Assembly (NCBI RefSeq): GCF_010104355.1
Contig: NZ_CP044972.1
Coordinates: forward strand, 3,410,001 to 3,474,000
Origin: Hydrogenophaga sp. PBL-H3
GTDB lineage: Bacteria > Pseudomonadota > Gammaproteobacteria > Burkholderiales > Burkholderiaceae_C
Direction: 5' to 3'
Length of the DNA stretch: 64,000 nucleotides
Positions within the stretch are counted from its first letter, which is position 1. Each line of letters begins with the position of its first letter. A model generated the notes under the pieces. It saw only the letters and a program-made list of their open reading frames with translations, was not told the origin of the DNA and made no database searches. This document shows positions 56,880 to 64,000 of this stretch, piece after piece. The position numbers and the translations under genes were made by a program.

Positions 56880-57743
56880 ATGCGACTGCTTTCATACCTT
56901 CACAACGGACAAGAGAGCTACGGCGCCGCCGTGGGCGATAACGTCGTGAACCTCAGCCGGGCCTTCCCGCAGTGCCCCACGCTGGCCGATTACCTGGGCG
57001 CGGGCCGCTGGCAGCAGGCAGCCCAAGACGCCGCGGGCCAACCGGTGGACGGTTCGCTGGCTTCGATCACTTACCTGCCGGTCATTCCGCGTCCGGAAAA
57101 GATCGTCTGCGCGGTGCGCAACTACATGGACCACCACAAGGAAGTGCTGGCCGCCGGCATGCAGCGCGAGCTCTCCGAAGAGCCGCCCATCTTCCTGCGC
57201 GTGTGGCGATCGCAGGTCGCCCACGGACAGGCCATCGTGTGCCCGCGCGTGTCGGAGTCGCTGGACTGGGAGGGTGAGCTGGCCGTCATCATCGGCAAGG
57301 AAGGGCGCGACATTCCGGAGGCCAAGGCCTTCGAGCACGTGGCTGGCTACGCCTGCTACAACGACGGCAGCGTGCGCGAGTGGCAGTTCCACGCCAAGCA
57401 GATCGCCTCGGGCAAGAACTTCGAGTCCACCGGTGGCTTCGGCCCGTGGATGGTCACCGCCGACGAGATCGAACCCAACGCCGAGCTCAAGCTCGAAGTG
57501 CGGCTCAACGGCACGGTGGTGCAGTCCAGCCACACCGGCCACATGATCTTCCCCATCGCCAAGCTGATCAGCTACGCCTCCACCATCTTCACCCTCGTTC
57601 CCGGTGACGTGATCGCAACCGGCACGCCTGCGGGCGTGGGCTGGAGCCGCAAGCCGCCGCTGTTCATGAAGCCCGGTGACGTCTGCGAAGTGGAGATCGA
57701 GCGCATCGGCACGCTGGTCAATCCCATCGCGGCGCAAGCCTGA
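56880..57743 (+). CDS. Fumarylacetoacetate hydrolase family protein
   Basis: A 287-residue FAH-fold enzyme. The motifs KIVCAVRNYMDHHKE, the metal ligands in LDWEGELAVIIGKEGRDIPE, YACYNDGSVREWQ, and the end DVIATGTPAGVGW are typical of acylpyruvate hydrolases and 5-oxopent-3-ene-1,2,5-tricarboxylate decarboxylase-like enzymes. It likely cleaves the ring-opened product of the pathway. AGGAG precedes the ATG. It lies between the VOC protein and a quinone-oxidoreductase-like gene 15 bp away. Confidence 0.92.
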   Translation: MRLLSYLHNGQESYGAAVGDNVVNLSRAFPQCPTLADYLGAGRWQQAAQDAAGQPVDGSLASITYLPVIPRPEKIVCAVRNYMDHHKEVLAAGMQRELSEEPPIFLRVWRSQVAHGQAIVCPRVSESLDWEGELAVIIGKEGRDIPEAKAFEHVAGYACYNDGSVREWQFHAKQIASGKNFESTGGFGPWMVTADEIEPNAELKLEVRLNGTVVQSSHTGHMIFPIAKLISYASTIFTLVPGDVIATGTPAGVGWSRKPPLFMKPGDVCEVEIERIGTLVNPIAAQA

Positions 57744-57758
57744 ACGAGGCCAGGCCCC

Positions 57759-58754
57759 GTGCAGGCGGTTCAGGTTCACAGGCCGGGTGGTCCCGATGCG
57801 CTGCAGCTGGTCGAGCTGCCGGAGCCCCAGGCCGACGCCGGTTCGGTGCGGGTGCGCGCGCGGGCGATCGGTGTCGGTCGCCCCGACGCCTTGATCCGCA
57901 CGGGCACCTACAAATGGATGCCCCCCTTGCCCGCCATTCCCGGTGCCGAACTGGCCGGTGTGGTGGACCAGGTGGGTCTGGGTGTCACGCAGTGGGCAGT
58001 CGGTGACCGCGTGCTGGTCAGTGCGCGCGACCTGCCACAGCGCGGCGGTTGTTACGTTCAGGCCATCGTCGTCCCCGAAGCCTCACCGTACCGGCTGCCC
58101 GACGCCATCGCGTTCTGCGACGCCGTGAGCCTGCCCAATCTTCAACTGGCCCAGGCGCTGCTGCTCGGGCTCAACGGTGGCCGGGCCGATGCGCGCAGCG
58201 TGCTCATCACCGGAGCCTCCGGCGGCGTGGCCACCATGCTGGCGCAGCTGGCAAGGCACCACCGCATGCACACCCTGGGCACGGCGCGCACAGCCGACAA
58301 GCGCGCCTATGCCCTGGCCCATGGTTTCGACGCGGTGCTCGATCCGGCCGGGCCGGACCTGCCGCAGCGCGTCAAGGACCTCACCGGTGGCGCGGGGGTG
58401 GACCTGGCGCTGGACCCGATCGGCGGACAGACCCTGATCGACTGCCTGCACAGCCTGGCGCCGCTGGGCACGGCCGTCTCTTACAACATCGTCTCCGGCC
58501 CACCCGCACAGGACGTGTTTGCCACCTTGCGCAGCCTGCTCGGGCGCAGCCTGGCGGTGCGCTGTTTCTCGATGCACACCTTCGACGAAGACACCCAGCG
58601 TCGACGCGCGCTCATGCAGGGCGCCATCGACCTGATGGCCGCCGGCCACGTGAAAGCGCCCACCCCCACCACGCTGTCGCTGAGCAATGCGCGGCAGGCC
58701 CACGTCCTGCTGGACGCCGGGCAAGTCACCGGAAAGATCGTGCTGCAACCCTGA
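57759..58754 (+). CDS. Quinone oxidoreductase-like MDR protein
   Basis: A 331-residue medium-chain dehydrogenase of the zinc-free NADPH:quinone oxidoreductase branch. It begins VQVHRPGGPDALQLVELPEP, has IPGAELAGVVDQVG without zinc ligands, and a nucleotide motif VLITGASGGVATMLAQLA. It probably reduces an enone or quinone intermediate. The start is a GTG 15 bp after the FAH gene; no ATG alternative exists nearby. Confidence 0.9.
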   Translation: MQAVQVHRPGGPDALQLVELPEPQADAGSVRVRARAIGVGRPDALIRTGTYKWMPPLPAIPGAELAGVVDQVGLGVTQWAVGDRVLVSARDLPQRGGCYVQAIVVPEASPYRLPDAIAFCDAVSLPNLQLAQALLLGLNGGRADARSVLITGASGGVATMLAQLARHHRMHTLGTARTADKRAYALAHGFDAVLDPAGPDLPQRVKDLTGGAGVDLALDPIGGQTLIDCLHSLAPLGTAVSYNIVSGPPAQDVFATLRSLLGRSLAVRCFSMHTFDEDTQRRRALMQGAIDLMAAGHVKAPTPTTLSLSNARQAHVLLDAGQVTGKIVLQP

Positions 58755-58833
58755 CCCGATTTCAAACCCGCGGAACAACGCCACGGCACGCACCGTGGCC
58801 GCCGCTTCATCCACCCCGCAAAGGAGACATTCC

Positions 58834-59802
58834 ATGCAACGCAGACATTTGATGCAGGCCGGCGCCGCTCTGGCCGTCACACCCTGGTTTTCGGCCCTGG
58901 CCGAAACGTACCCAGACCGCCCCATCAAGATGCTCCAGGGCTTTGCCCCGGGTGGCAACGCCGACAACATCGCCCGTGTCATCGGCATCGAAATCGGCAA
59001 GACACTGGGCCAGCCGATCGTGGTGGAGGCGCAAAGCGGCGCCGGTGGAACGCTGGCCGCCGGCAGTGTCGCGCGTGCCAAGCCCGACGGCTACACGCTG
59101 CTGCTGGCCACGGGCGGCCACGCGGTCGCGGGCGCGCTCTACAACACGCTGCCCTATCGAACCGTGCAGGACTTCGACGCCGTCTCCACCATCACCTTCT
59201 TCCCGTTCCTGGTGGTGACGACCGCCGAGTCCAAATACAAGAGCTTCTCCGATGTGCTGACCGCCGCGCGTGCGGCACCCGGCTCTGTTGCGTACGGCAC
59301 GGCGGGCATCGGCTCCACGCACCACCTGGCGGGCGAGTTGCTGGCCAAGATGGCCGGTGTGCAGATGCTGCACGTGCCTTACCGTGGCGACTCGGCATCG
59401 CTGACAGCGCTTCTCTCCGGGGATGTGCCTTTCATCATCGCCCCTCCGACAGCGGTGTTGTCCAACATCAAGGGTGGCAAGTTGCGCGCCCTGGCGGCCA
59501 CCGGCCCCCAGCGTTGGCCTGGCCTGCCCGACGTACCCTCCGCCGCAGAGCAGGGCGTGGCGGGATACGACGTTCGCTCGTGGGCCGGCGTGCTGGCACC
59601 CGCAGGGTTGCCCAAGCCGGTGCTGGATCGCCTCAACGCCGAGATCAACAAGGCGTTGCTGCTGCCGTCCGTGAAAGCCCGCCTGGAAGAGATGGGCGGC
59701 GAAGCCCGGGGCAGCACGCCCGAGGAGATGAAGACGATGGTGGCGAACGAAACCCAGCGCTGGACGCAAGTGGTTGCCGACGCCAAGATCCCGAAACAAT
59801 GA
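58834..59802 (+). CDS. Bug/TctC-type tripartite tricarboxylate binding protein
   Basis: A 322-residue periplasmic receptor of the Bug family. It has a short signal peptide with twin Arg (MQRRHLMQAGAALAVTPWFS ending ALAE), then YPDRPIKMLQGFAPGGNAD, the family loop VARAKPDGYTLLLAT and VPYRGDSASLTALLSGDVPF. Such proteins bind small carboxylates and feed TctAB permeases or signal; no permease is adjacent, which is usual for Burkholderiales Bug genes. AAAGGAGA precedes the ATG. Confidence 0.93.
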   Translation: MQRRHLMQAGAALAVTPWFSALAETYPDRPIKMLQGFAPGGNADNIARVIGIEIGKTLGQPIVVEAQSGAGGTLAAGSVARAKPDGYTLLLATGGHAVAGALYNTLPYRTVQDFDAVSTITFFPFLVVTTAESKYKSFSDVLTAARAAPGSVAYGTAGIGSTHHLAGELLAKMAGVQMLHVPYRGDSASLTALLSGDVPFIIAPPTAVLSNIKGGKLRALAATGPQRWPGLPDVPSAAEQGVAGYDVRSWAGVLAPAGLPKPVLDRLNAEINKALLLPSVKARLEEMGGEARGSTPEEMKTMVANETQRWTQVVADAKIPKQ

Positions 59803-59848
59803 ACCGTCCCGCCCGCGTTGGCGGCCTTCTCCCAACCAACCGCACACC

Positions 59849-60427
59849 ATGTCCCTGATCGAAATCCGCAAACGCAGCCTGACCATCGAAACCATCCTCC
59901 ACGAAGGCGGGCCGCCGCCAGCCGTGCCCCTGAAGCTGGCGGCGGCGTGCGCGGTCATCCGCAATCCCTACGCAGGTCGCTACGAGCCCGACCTGCTGCC
60001 TTTCATGGCAGAGCTTCGGGGGCTGGGCACGCTGCTGGCCGAAGAGTTGGTGTCCACCCTGGGGCGTGAACAGGTGGAGGTCTACAGCAAGGCCGCCATC
60101 GTGGGGGTGAACGGCGAGCTCGAACACGCCGCCGTCTGGCACGAGGCCGGTGGCTGGGCCATGCGTGCGGTGCTGGGCGAGCCCAAAGCCATCGTTCCCG
60201 CCTCCAAGGCGGTCGCTGCCACCGGGTACCGGTTGATGGTGCCCCTGCACTACATACACGCGGCCTATGTGCGCAGCCACTACAACAGCATGGAGATCGG
60301 CATCCAGGACGCGCCGCGTCCTGACGAAATCCTGTTTGCCCTCGTCATGGGGACAGGCGGACGCATCCACTCGCGCCTGGGCGGTCTCACCAAAGAAAAG
60401 GTGTCGGTGCACGATGGCCAGCGCTGA
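59849..60427 (+). CDS. AA_synth (DUF1185) family protein
   Basis: A 192-residue protein of the amino acid synthesis/DUF1185 family. Visible parts are IEIRKRSLTIETILHEGG, AACAVIRNPYAGRYEPDLLP, KAAIVGVNGELEHAAVWH and a segment YIHAAYVRSHYNSMEIGI. The family name is historical and the reaction is not known; it often sits in catabolic operons with Bug proteins. The start at 59849 is set by the family N-terminus. It is 46 bp downstream of the Bug gene and ends the cluster. Confidence 0.88.
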   Translation: MSLIEIRKRSLTIETILHEGGPPPAVPLKLAAACAVIRNPYAGRYEPDLLPFMAELRGLGTLLAEELVSTLGREQVEVYSKAAIVGVNGELEHAAVWHEAGGWAMRAVLGEPKAIVPASKAVAATGYRLMVPLHYIHAAYVRSHYNSMEIGIQDAPRPDEILFALVMGTGGRIHSRLGGLTKEKVSVHDGQR

Positions 60428-60865
60428 CCTTGGAGGACCCTGACGCAGTCCTGTCTTGACTTACCGAACCGTACCGCAGGTCAGCGGTTGATCGGTACGG
60501 CCTGGAACCGAGACCCCAGGCACCGCTGGTGTGGCGGACGGTGCGAAGCCCGATGGCGTCAGGCCGTCAAAAGTCCACGCTCTCGCGCCATGGTCATGGC
60601 CGTGTCTTCGATCATGTCTTCCTGGCCACCAACGTCGAGGAGGTCGGCTGGACTAAAGCGCACAGCCCAGATCAGCAAGAACACCAATCCAACAAGCATG
60701 ATGGTATGGAAGGCCGCCTTGGTTAGCGCCGCTGAGTCTCACAGCAATACCTTCTGAATTGCGCTCAATCAATCCCAGAGGGAATCCAACACCTATGCTG
60801 AACAAAAAAGTTCAGGGAGTGAGTGGCGGAAACCGGGGCAAGCCCCGGGTACTCCTGCCGAGGCA
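60428..60865. other. Gene-poor spacer with one possible small frame
   Basis: These 438 bases separate the catabolic cluster from the DUF2703 gene. The only candidate gene is the small minus-strand frame at 60559-60699. The stretch is a little more AT-rich than its surroundings near 60660-60820 and contains AACAAAAAAGTTCAGG near 60800. No tRNA or terminator is evident. Confidence 0.5.
60559..60699 (-). CDS. Possible small membrane protein or gene remnant
   Basis: A 46-codon minus-strand frame encodes [15 protein letters not shown] followed by [20 protein letters not shown] and a short charged end. The hydrophobic start would span the membrane. The segment [12 protein letters not shown] recalls the C-terminus of 4-hydroxy-2-oxovalerate aldolases, so it might be a scrambled leftover of such a gene. 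No ribosome site is clear. This is a weak call. Confidence 0.25.
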   Translation of the reverse strand: MLVGLVFLLIWAVRFSPADLLDVGGQEDMIEDTAMTMARERGLLTA

Positions 60866-61375
60866 ATGCTTGCGGCGCTGGAAGGCGACCAGGGTTTCAA
60901 GGAGCGTGTGGTGAAACAGATGCCGATTGTGTGGAAGCGCCTCGTCAAGGGCGGCGCGACTTGCGCCCGTTGCGAAAGTACCGGTCTGGAGCTTGAAGCG
61001 GCGGTCACAAAACTCGCTGACGCACTGCGACCGCTGGGAATCGAACCTGTGCTCGAAACGCGGGAAATCGACGAAGCGGCGTTCAAGGACAACACCTCGG
61101 AATCCAACCGCGTATGGATTGGAGGAAGATCGATCGAGGAATGGCTGGGTGCAGCTGTCGGGATGAGCCGCTGTTGCTCTGTGTGTGGTGAGTCGGATTG
61201 CCGGACACTCGAGTTAGACGGGCGCATCTACGAGACCATCCCGGAAAATCAGTTCGTCAGAGCCGGATTGATGGCTGCCAGCGAGGTGATGGGTTCGCCA
61301 TCGTCGCAGGTCGGGGCCACTGCATCATGCTGCAGCGCTTCTTCGGGTGCAGACGCCACGTCCGCCAATTGCTGA
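60866..61375 (+). CDS. DUF2703 family Cys-rich protein
   Basis: A 169-residue protein. The DUF2703 core, which has a thioredoxin-like shape, runs from GGATCARCESTGLELEAAV through PVLETREIDEAAF and SNRVWIGGRSIEEWLGA to CCSVCGESDCRTLELDGRIY. The CxxC near residue 33, the CCxxCxxxxC group and a Cys-containing tail (ATASCCSASSG) suggest metal or metalloid binding; the family is often found near arsenic or mercury genes, though none is seen here. GAGG precedes the ATG. Confidence 0.82.
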   Translation: MLAALEGDQGFKERVVKQMPIVWKRLVKGGATCARCESTGLELEAAVTKLADALRPLGIEPVLETREIDEAAFKDNTSESNRVWIGGRSIEEWLGAAVGMSRCCSVCGESDCRTLELDGRIYETIPENQFVRAGLMAASEVMGSPSSQVGATASCCSASSGADATSANC

Positions 61376-61531
61376 GGAACGCAAGGGGTTTGCCGCGACT
61401 GATCGGCGTAGCTGCGATCACACATCCGGCGCATCATCACAGCACCCCCTCAAGGGCACTTCTGCGCCTGCGCCTGCGCTGAACCCCACACTTCTGCCAC
61501 GAACCTGCCACAAAGGCTGCATAGCATGGTC

Positions 61532-61558
61532 TGAGCGTTTCGCCTGCAGAAACGCTCA
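61532..61558. promoter_or_regulatory. 10-bp inverted repeat before the phosphodiesterase gene
   Basis: TGAGCGTTTC and GAAACGCTCA are perfect inverted copies around GCCTGCA, ending 27 bases before the start codon. It may be an operator or an mRNA hairpin in the leader. Confidence 0.5.
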
Positions 61559-61585
61559 CCGTCCCTCAACCACCCAAGGGTAACC

Positions 61586-62848
61586 ATGCGAACTTTCATT
61601 TTCGGTTGCTTGCTGCTGAGCCTCTCCAGCACCATCGTTGCCGCTTCACCCCGGCTCGAAAAGTCCATCCACGAGGTTGAGCGTGTCAACCATGTGCAAC
61701 TGGGCCAGCGCCCTTTCTTTCTGGTGGACGACATGTCCGAGAGCCCACTGAAAGAGCAATTGCAGCAGTGCGCCCAAAGGGGCCAGTTCACCCCGCGTGA
61801 CTTCTCCATCGGCCACCGCGGTGCCGCGATGCAGTTTCCCGAACACACGATGGAGTCGTATGTGGCAGCTGCCCGCATGGGCGCCGGCATTGTGGAATGC
61901 GACGTGACCTTCACCAAAGACAAGGAGCTTGTCTGCCGTCACGCACAAAACGACCTGCACACCACGACCAACATTCTCGCCACACCGCTGGCCAGCAAAT
62001 GCACGCAACCGTTTGTGCCCGCCAAACTCGATGCAAGCGGTACCCTTGTGTCACCAGCCACGGCTGAATGCCGCACGAGCGACATCACGTTGGCCGAGTT
62101 CAAAACGCTGCGCGGCAAGATGGACGCGTTCAACCCGCGTGCACGCACGGTCAATGAGTTCATGGGGGGGACTGCCAACTGGCGTACCGACCTGTACTCG
62201 GGGCCCACCAGCGGCACGCTGATGACGCACCAGGAAAGCATTGAGCTGTTCAAGCAGCTGGGCGTCAAGATGACGCCCGAACTCAAGAGTGCCAGCGTGA
62301 CCATGCCTTTCGAGGGGTTCACGCAAGAGGCCTATGCGCAGAAGATGATCGACGAGTACAAGCGCGCGGGCGTTCAGCCCAACCGTGTGTGGGCGCAATC
62401 GTTCGATCAGCGAGACGTGCTGTACTGGGTGCGCAACGAGCCGGCATTTGGTCGTCAAGCGGTTTACCTCGACGACGCGAATACAGTGGCAGACCTGCCG
62501 AGTCAGGCCGAGTTGGTGAACTACAAAAACCAGGGCATCAACATCGTGGCACCTCCGATCTTTGCGTTGCTGAGCGCCGACGCATCGGGCCAGATCGTTC
62601 CTTCGCAATACGCGCGCAACGCCCGCTCGGCCGGCCTGGACATCATCACCTGGACCTTGGAGCGTTCCGGCCTGCTGGCGGACGGCAACAACGGCTTCTA
62701 CTACCAGACGTTTGACTCGGCCATCAAAACCGAGGGGGACATGCTTCGTGTGCTCGACGTGCTCGCAAAGGACGTTGGCGTGATCGGCGTGTTCTCAGAC
62801 TGGCCGGCCACCACCACGTTCTACGCCAACTGCGCCAACCAGCAGTAG
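61586..62848 (+). CDS. Secreted glycerophosphodiester phosphodiesterase
   Basis: A 420-residue exported GDPD enzyme that releases glycerol-3-phosphate from glycerophosphodiesters. After the signal peptide ([20 protein letters not shown]) a short N-terminal region leads to the catalytic [20 protein letters not shown], with the two His/Glu metal and acid residues continuing in [20 protein letters not shown]. The closing strands include IDEYKRAGV and [12 protein letters not shown]. It is larger than cytoplasmic GDPDs (about 250 aa) because of an inserted Cys-containing segment. AAGG precedes the ATG. Confidence 0.92.
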   Translation: MRTFIFGCLLLSLSSTIVAASPRLEKSIHEVERVNHVQLGQRPFFLVDDMSESPLKEQLQQCAQRGQFTPRDFSIGHRGAAMQFPEHTMESYVAAARMGAGIVECDVTFTKDKELVCRHAQNDLHTTTNILATPLASKCTQPFVPAKLDASGTLVSPATAECRTSDITLAEFKTLRGKMDAFNPRARTVNEFMGGTANWRTDLYSGPTSGTLMTHQESIELFKQLGVKMTPELKSASVTMPFEGFTQEAYAQKMIDEYKRAGVQPNRVWAQSFDQRDVLYWVRNEPAFGRQAVYLDDANTVADLPSQAELVNYKNQGINIVAPPIFALLSADASGQIVPSQYARNARSAGLDIITWTLERSGLLADGNNGFYYQTFDSAIKTEGDMLRVLDVLAKDVGVIGVFSDWPATTTFYANCANQQ

Positions 62849-62920
62849 CTTGCAAGCCGTCATGCCGGCGCTCAACCAGAGACGGACTGAAGAACGCACA
62901 TCGGATGCACGGGCGACCGT

Positions 62921-63853
62921 TCAGGACCGCAGGCCTTGGGCGCTCAGACTTTGCTCCAGCGCCGGCATGAGCGCCCGGGCGGCTGACTCCCCGATCTGGC
63001 GGGACTCCAGGAAATAACTGCGCGCGGGGCGTGCCCAGTAACCCACAGGCGGATGGATGAGGAAGTCGGCCTTGGCCACTTCGGGTTCGATCCGGGCACG
63101 CCTGCGCAGATCGCGCTGACGTAACGCATCGCTGGCGTCCGGGGGTGTGGCCCCGGCGCCGGGCGAGACATCCACCGCGATGACGAAGTGGGCGCCGGCT
63201 GCGCGCGCTGCCGACACCGCTACAGGCAGCGACTCGTCACCGTCTTCGTACTCCACGCCACCGATACCCACCGGCGAAATGATCCCGGGCATGGCACTGG
63301 ATGCGCGCACCGCCACACCGGTGTTGCCCCGCATGAAGTACCGTGCAGCCTTGGTCTCTCGCTCGGTTGCCACCACCACGAGGCGGCGAGGCAGGTTTTC
63401 CATCGCTCGCTGGCCGATGCCACGGTTGACGTAGTCCTGCAGCTTCTGTCCATGCACCCAGCCGCGATCAGCGAAAGGCGATGGGTCGAAAAGGGTCAGT
63501 GGTCCGCCCTGCAACGACAGCTCATCGATGCGCGCCGCGGACAGGCCGCTGGCCCAGAAGGCTCCGAGCACCGCACCCACGCTGCTGCCCACCACGAGGT
63601 CGGGTACAACGCCCGCCTCCTCCAGAACCCGCATCACGCCAATGTGCGCATAGCCACGTGGCCCACCACTTCCAAGGACAAGCGCCAGACGCGGAGGTGG
63701 CTCCAACCGTGGCACGGCCGCCATGGCCTGCGGCGCATCCGACTCCCGGTAGTCAAACGCAGCACATCCGCTCAGAGCCAGCAAAGGCAATGTGCTCAGC
63801 CCCAACAAGGCTTTGCGGCGATCGATCCGGATGGGTTCGAGTTGGTTTTTCAA
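62921..63853 (-). CDS. Patatin-like phospholipase lipoprotein
   Basis: A 310-residue lipid-anchored hydrolase. The start is a TTG with GGAG 5 bases upstream; it gives a lipoprotein signal peptide (RRKALLGLSTLPLLALSGCA) with lipobox Cys30. The patatin fold follows: oxyanion loop LVLGSGGPRGYAHIGVMRVL, nucleophile in DLVVGSSVGAVLGAF (GxSxG), and the Asp of the dyad in EYEDGDESLPVAV. It should cleave acyl chains from phospholipids at the envelope, as in the RssA-like group. The longer frame to 63982 runs through the promoter and operators and is rejected. Confidence 0.88.
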   Translation of the reverse strand: MKNQLEPIRIDRRKALLGLSTLPLLALSGCAAFDYRESDAPQAMAAVPRLEPPPRLALVLGSGGPRGYAHIGVMRVLEEAGVVPDLVVGSSVGAVLGAFWASGLSAARIDELSLQGGPLTLFDPSPFADRGWVHGQKLQDYVNRGIGQRAMENLPRRLVVVATERETKAARYFMRGNTGVAVRASSAMPGIISPVGIGGVEYEDGDESLPVAVSAARAAGAHFVIAVDVSPGAGATPPDASDALRQRDLRRRARIEPEVAKADFLIHPPVGYWARPARSYFLESRQIGESAARALMPALEQSLSAQGLRS

Positions 63854-63903
63854 GTGAACTCCAAGGCAGAACTGCAGATTGATGACCCATGTTTTCCGCG
63901 TTT

Positions 63904-63951
63904 TGTTGACACTGTCTACAAGTATCAACAATACTGCTGACACTGTCAACA
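63904..63951. promoter_or_regulatory. Two TetR-like operators overlapping the patatin promoter
   Basis: Two 17-bp dyads, TGTTGACACTGTCTACA (63904-63920) and TGCTGACACTGTCAACA (63935-63951), share the core TGACACTGTC and lie 31 bp apart centre to centre, about three helical turns. On the minus strand TTGACA (63949-63944) and GATACT (63926-63921) are 17 bases apart, a good sigma70 promoter for the patatin gene. One dyad covers the -35, the other the expected start site, fitting repression. The regulator is probably encoded beyond the right edge. Confidence 0.7.
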
Positions 63952-64000
63952 CGACAGCTTTTCTCCCAGTTCCTTCAACCAATGCTCATGGAGGTGCTCA

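Overview
The window is chromosomal DNA from a high-GC betaproteobacterium of the Burkholderiales, most likely Comamonadaceae (a Hydrogenophaga-like organism). This rests on the family content: Bug/TctC and TRAP solute-binding proteins, rluC divergent from rne, the hemC-hemD-hemX-hemY order, a ppc divergent from hemC, an H-NS paralogue with the Burkholderiales C-terminus, and a DUF3348/DUF802/OmpA/DUF2894 operon. Codon use and GC look uniform except around 54.9-55.5 kb and 60.4-61.6 kb. No rRNA, CRISPR array, prophage or intact insertion sequence was seen; there is one tRNA gene.

Layout. 0-9.7 kb: tail of a glyoxalase-like gene, a zinc alcohol dehydrogenase, a YdcH protein, a cytosine-deaminase homologue with a substituted active-site residue, a Kef-type antiporter, a DUF1653/oxidoreductase-like protein, a PA0069-type radical SAM protein, a YadGH-like ABC exporter and an orphan TRAP binding protein. 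9.7-13.6 kb: a tightly overlapping four-gene operon whose two membrane proteins look like the ZorA/ZorB (MotA/MotB) type of ion-driven motor. 13.7-21.2 kb: the tartronate-semialdehyde route (gcl, hyi, glxR, glycerate 2-kinase), with a divergent LysR regulator fused by a 4-nt overlap to an 8-oxoguanine-deaminase-type gene. 21.2-23.3 kb: a chemoreceptor and a secreted Cache-domain protein. 23.5-31.2 kb: a long leftward unit, iorA-iorB-TRAP(P,Q,M)-esterase-small membrane protein, divergent from a LysR regulator that is followed by a hydratase-family protein and an acyl-CoA ligase.

34.8-54.7 kb is housekeeping: low-molecular-weight tyrosine phosphatase, H-NS, RluC, RNase E with a long leader and an Arg/Gly/Glu repeat tail, the haem operon hemCDXY, PEP carboxylase, a PHP phosphatase, an EamA exporter, a YciO-family protein, an M50 protease, tryptophanyl-tRNA synthetase with an extra C-terminal domain, and a convergent response regulator and histidine kinase. 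54.8-64 kb is more accessory. tRNA-Ser(CGA) is followed by an IS3-type orfA remnant, a GntR regulator with nested palindromes, a catabolic cluster (VOC, fumarylacetoacetase-like, quinone-oxidoreductase-like, Bug binding protein, AA_synth/DUF1185), a DUF2703 protein, a secreted glycerophosphodiester phosphodiesterase and a patatin-like lipoprotein whose promoter carries two TetR-like operators.

The most promising uncharacterised system is the DUF3348-DUF802-OmpA-DUF2894 operon at 9.7-13.6 kb. It has the parts of a proton- or sodium-driven, peptidoglycan-anchored motor with a very long cytoplasmic coiled-coil tail, but lacks flagellar, Tol, Exb or known Zorya partner genes.
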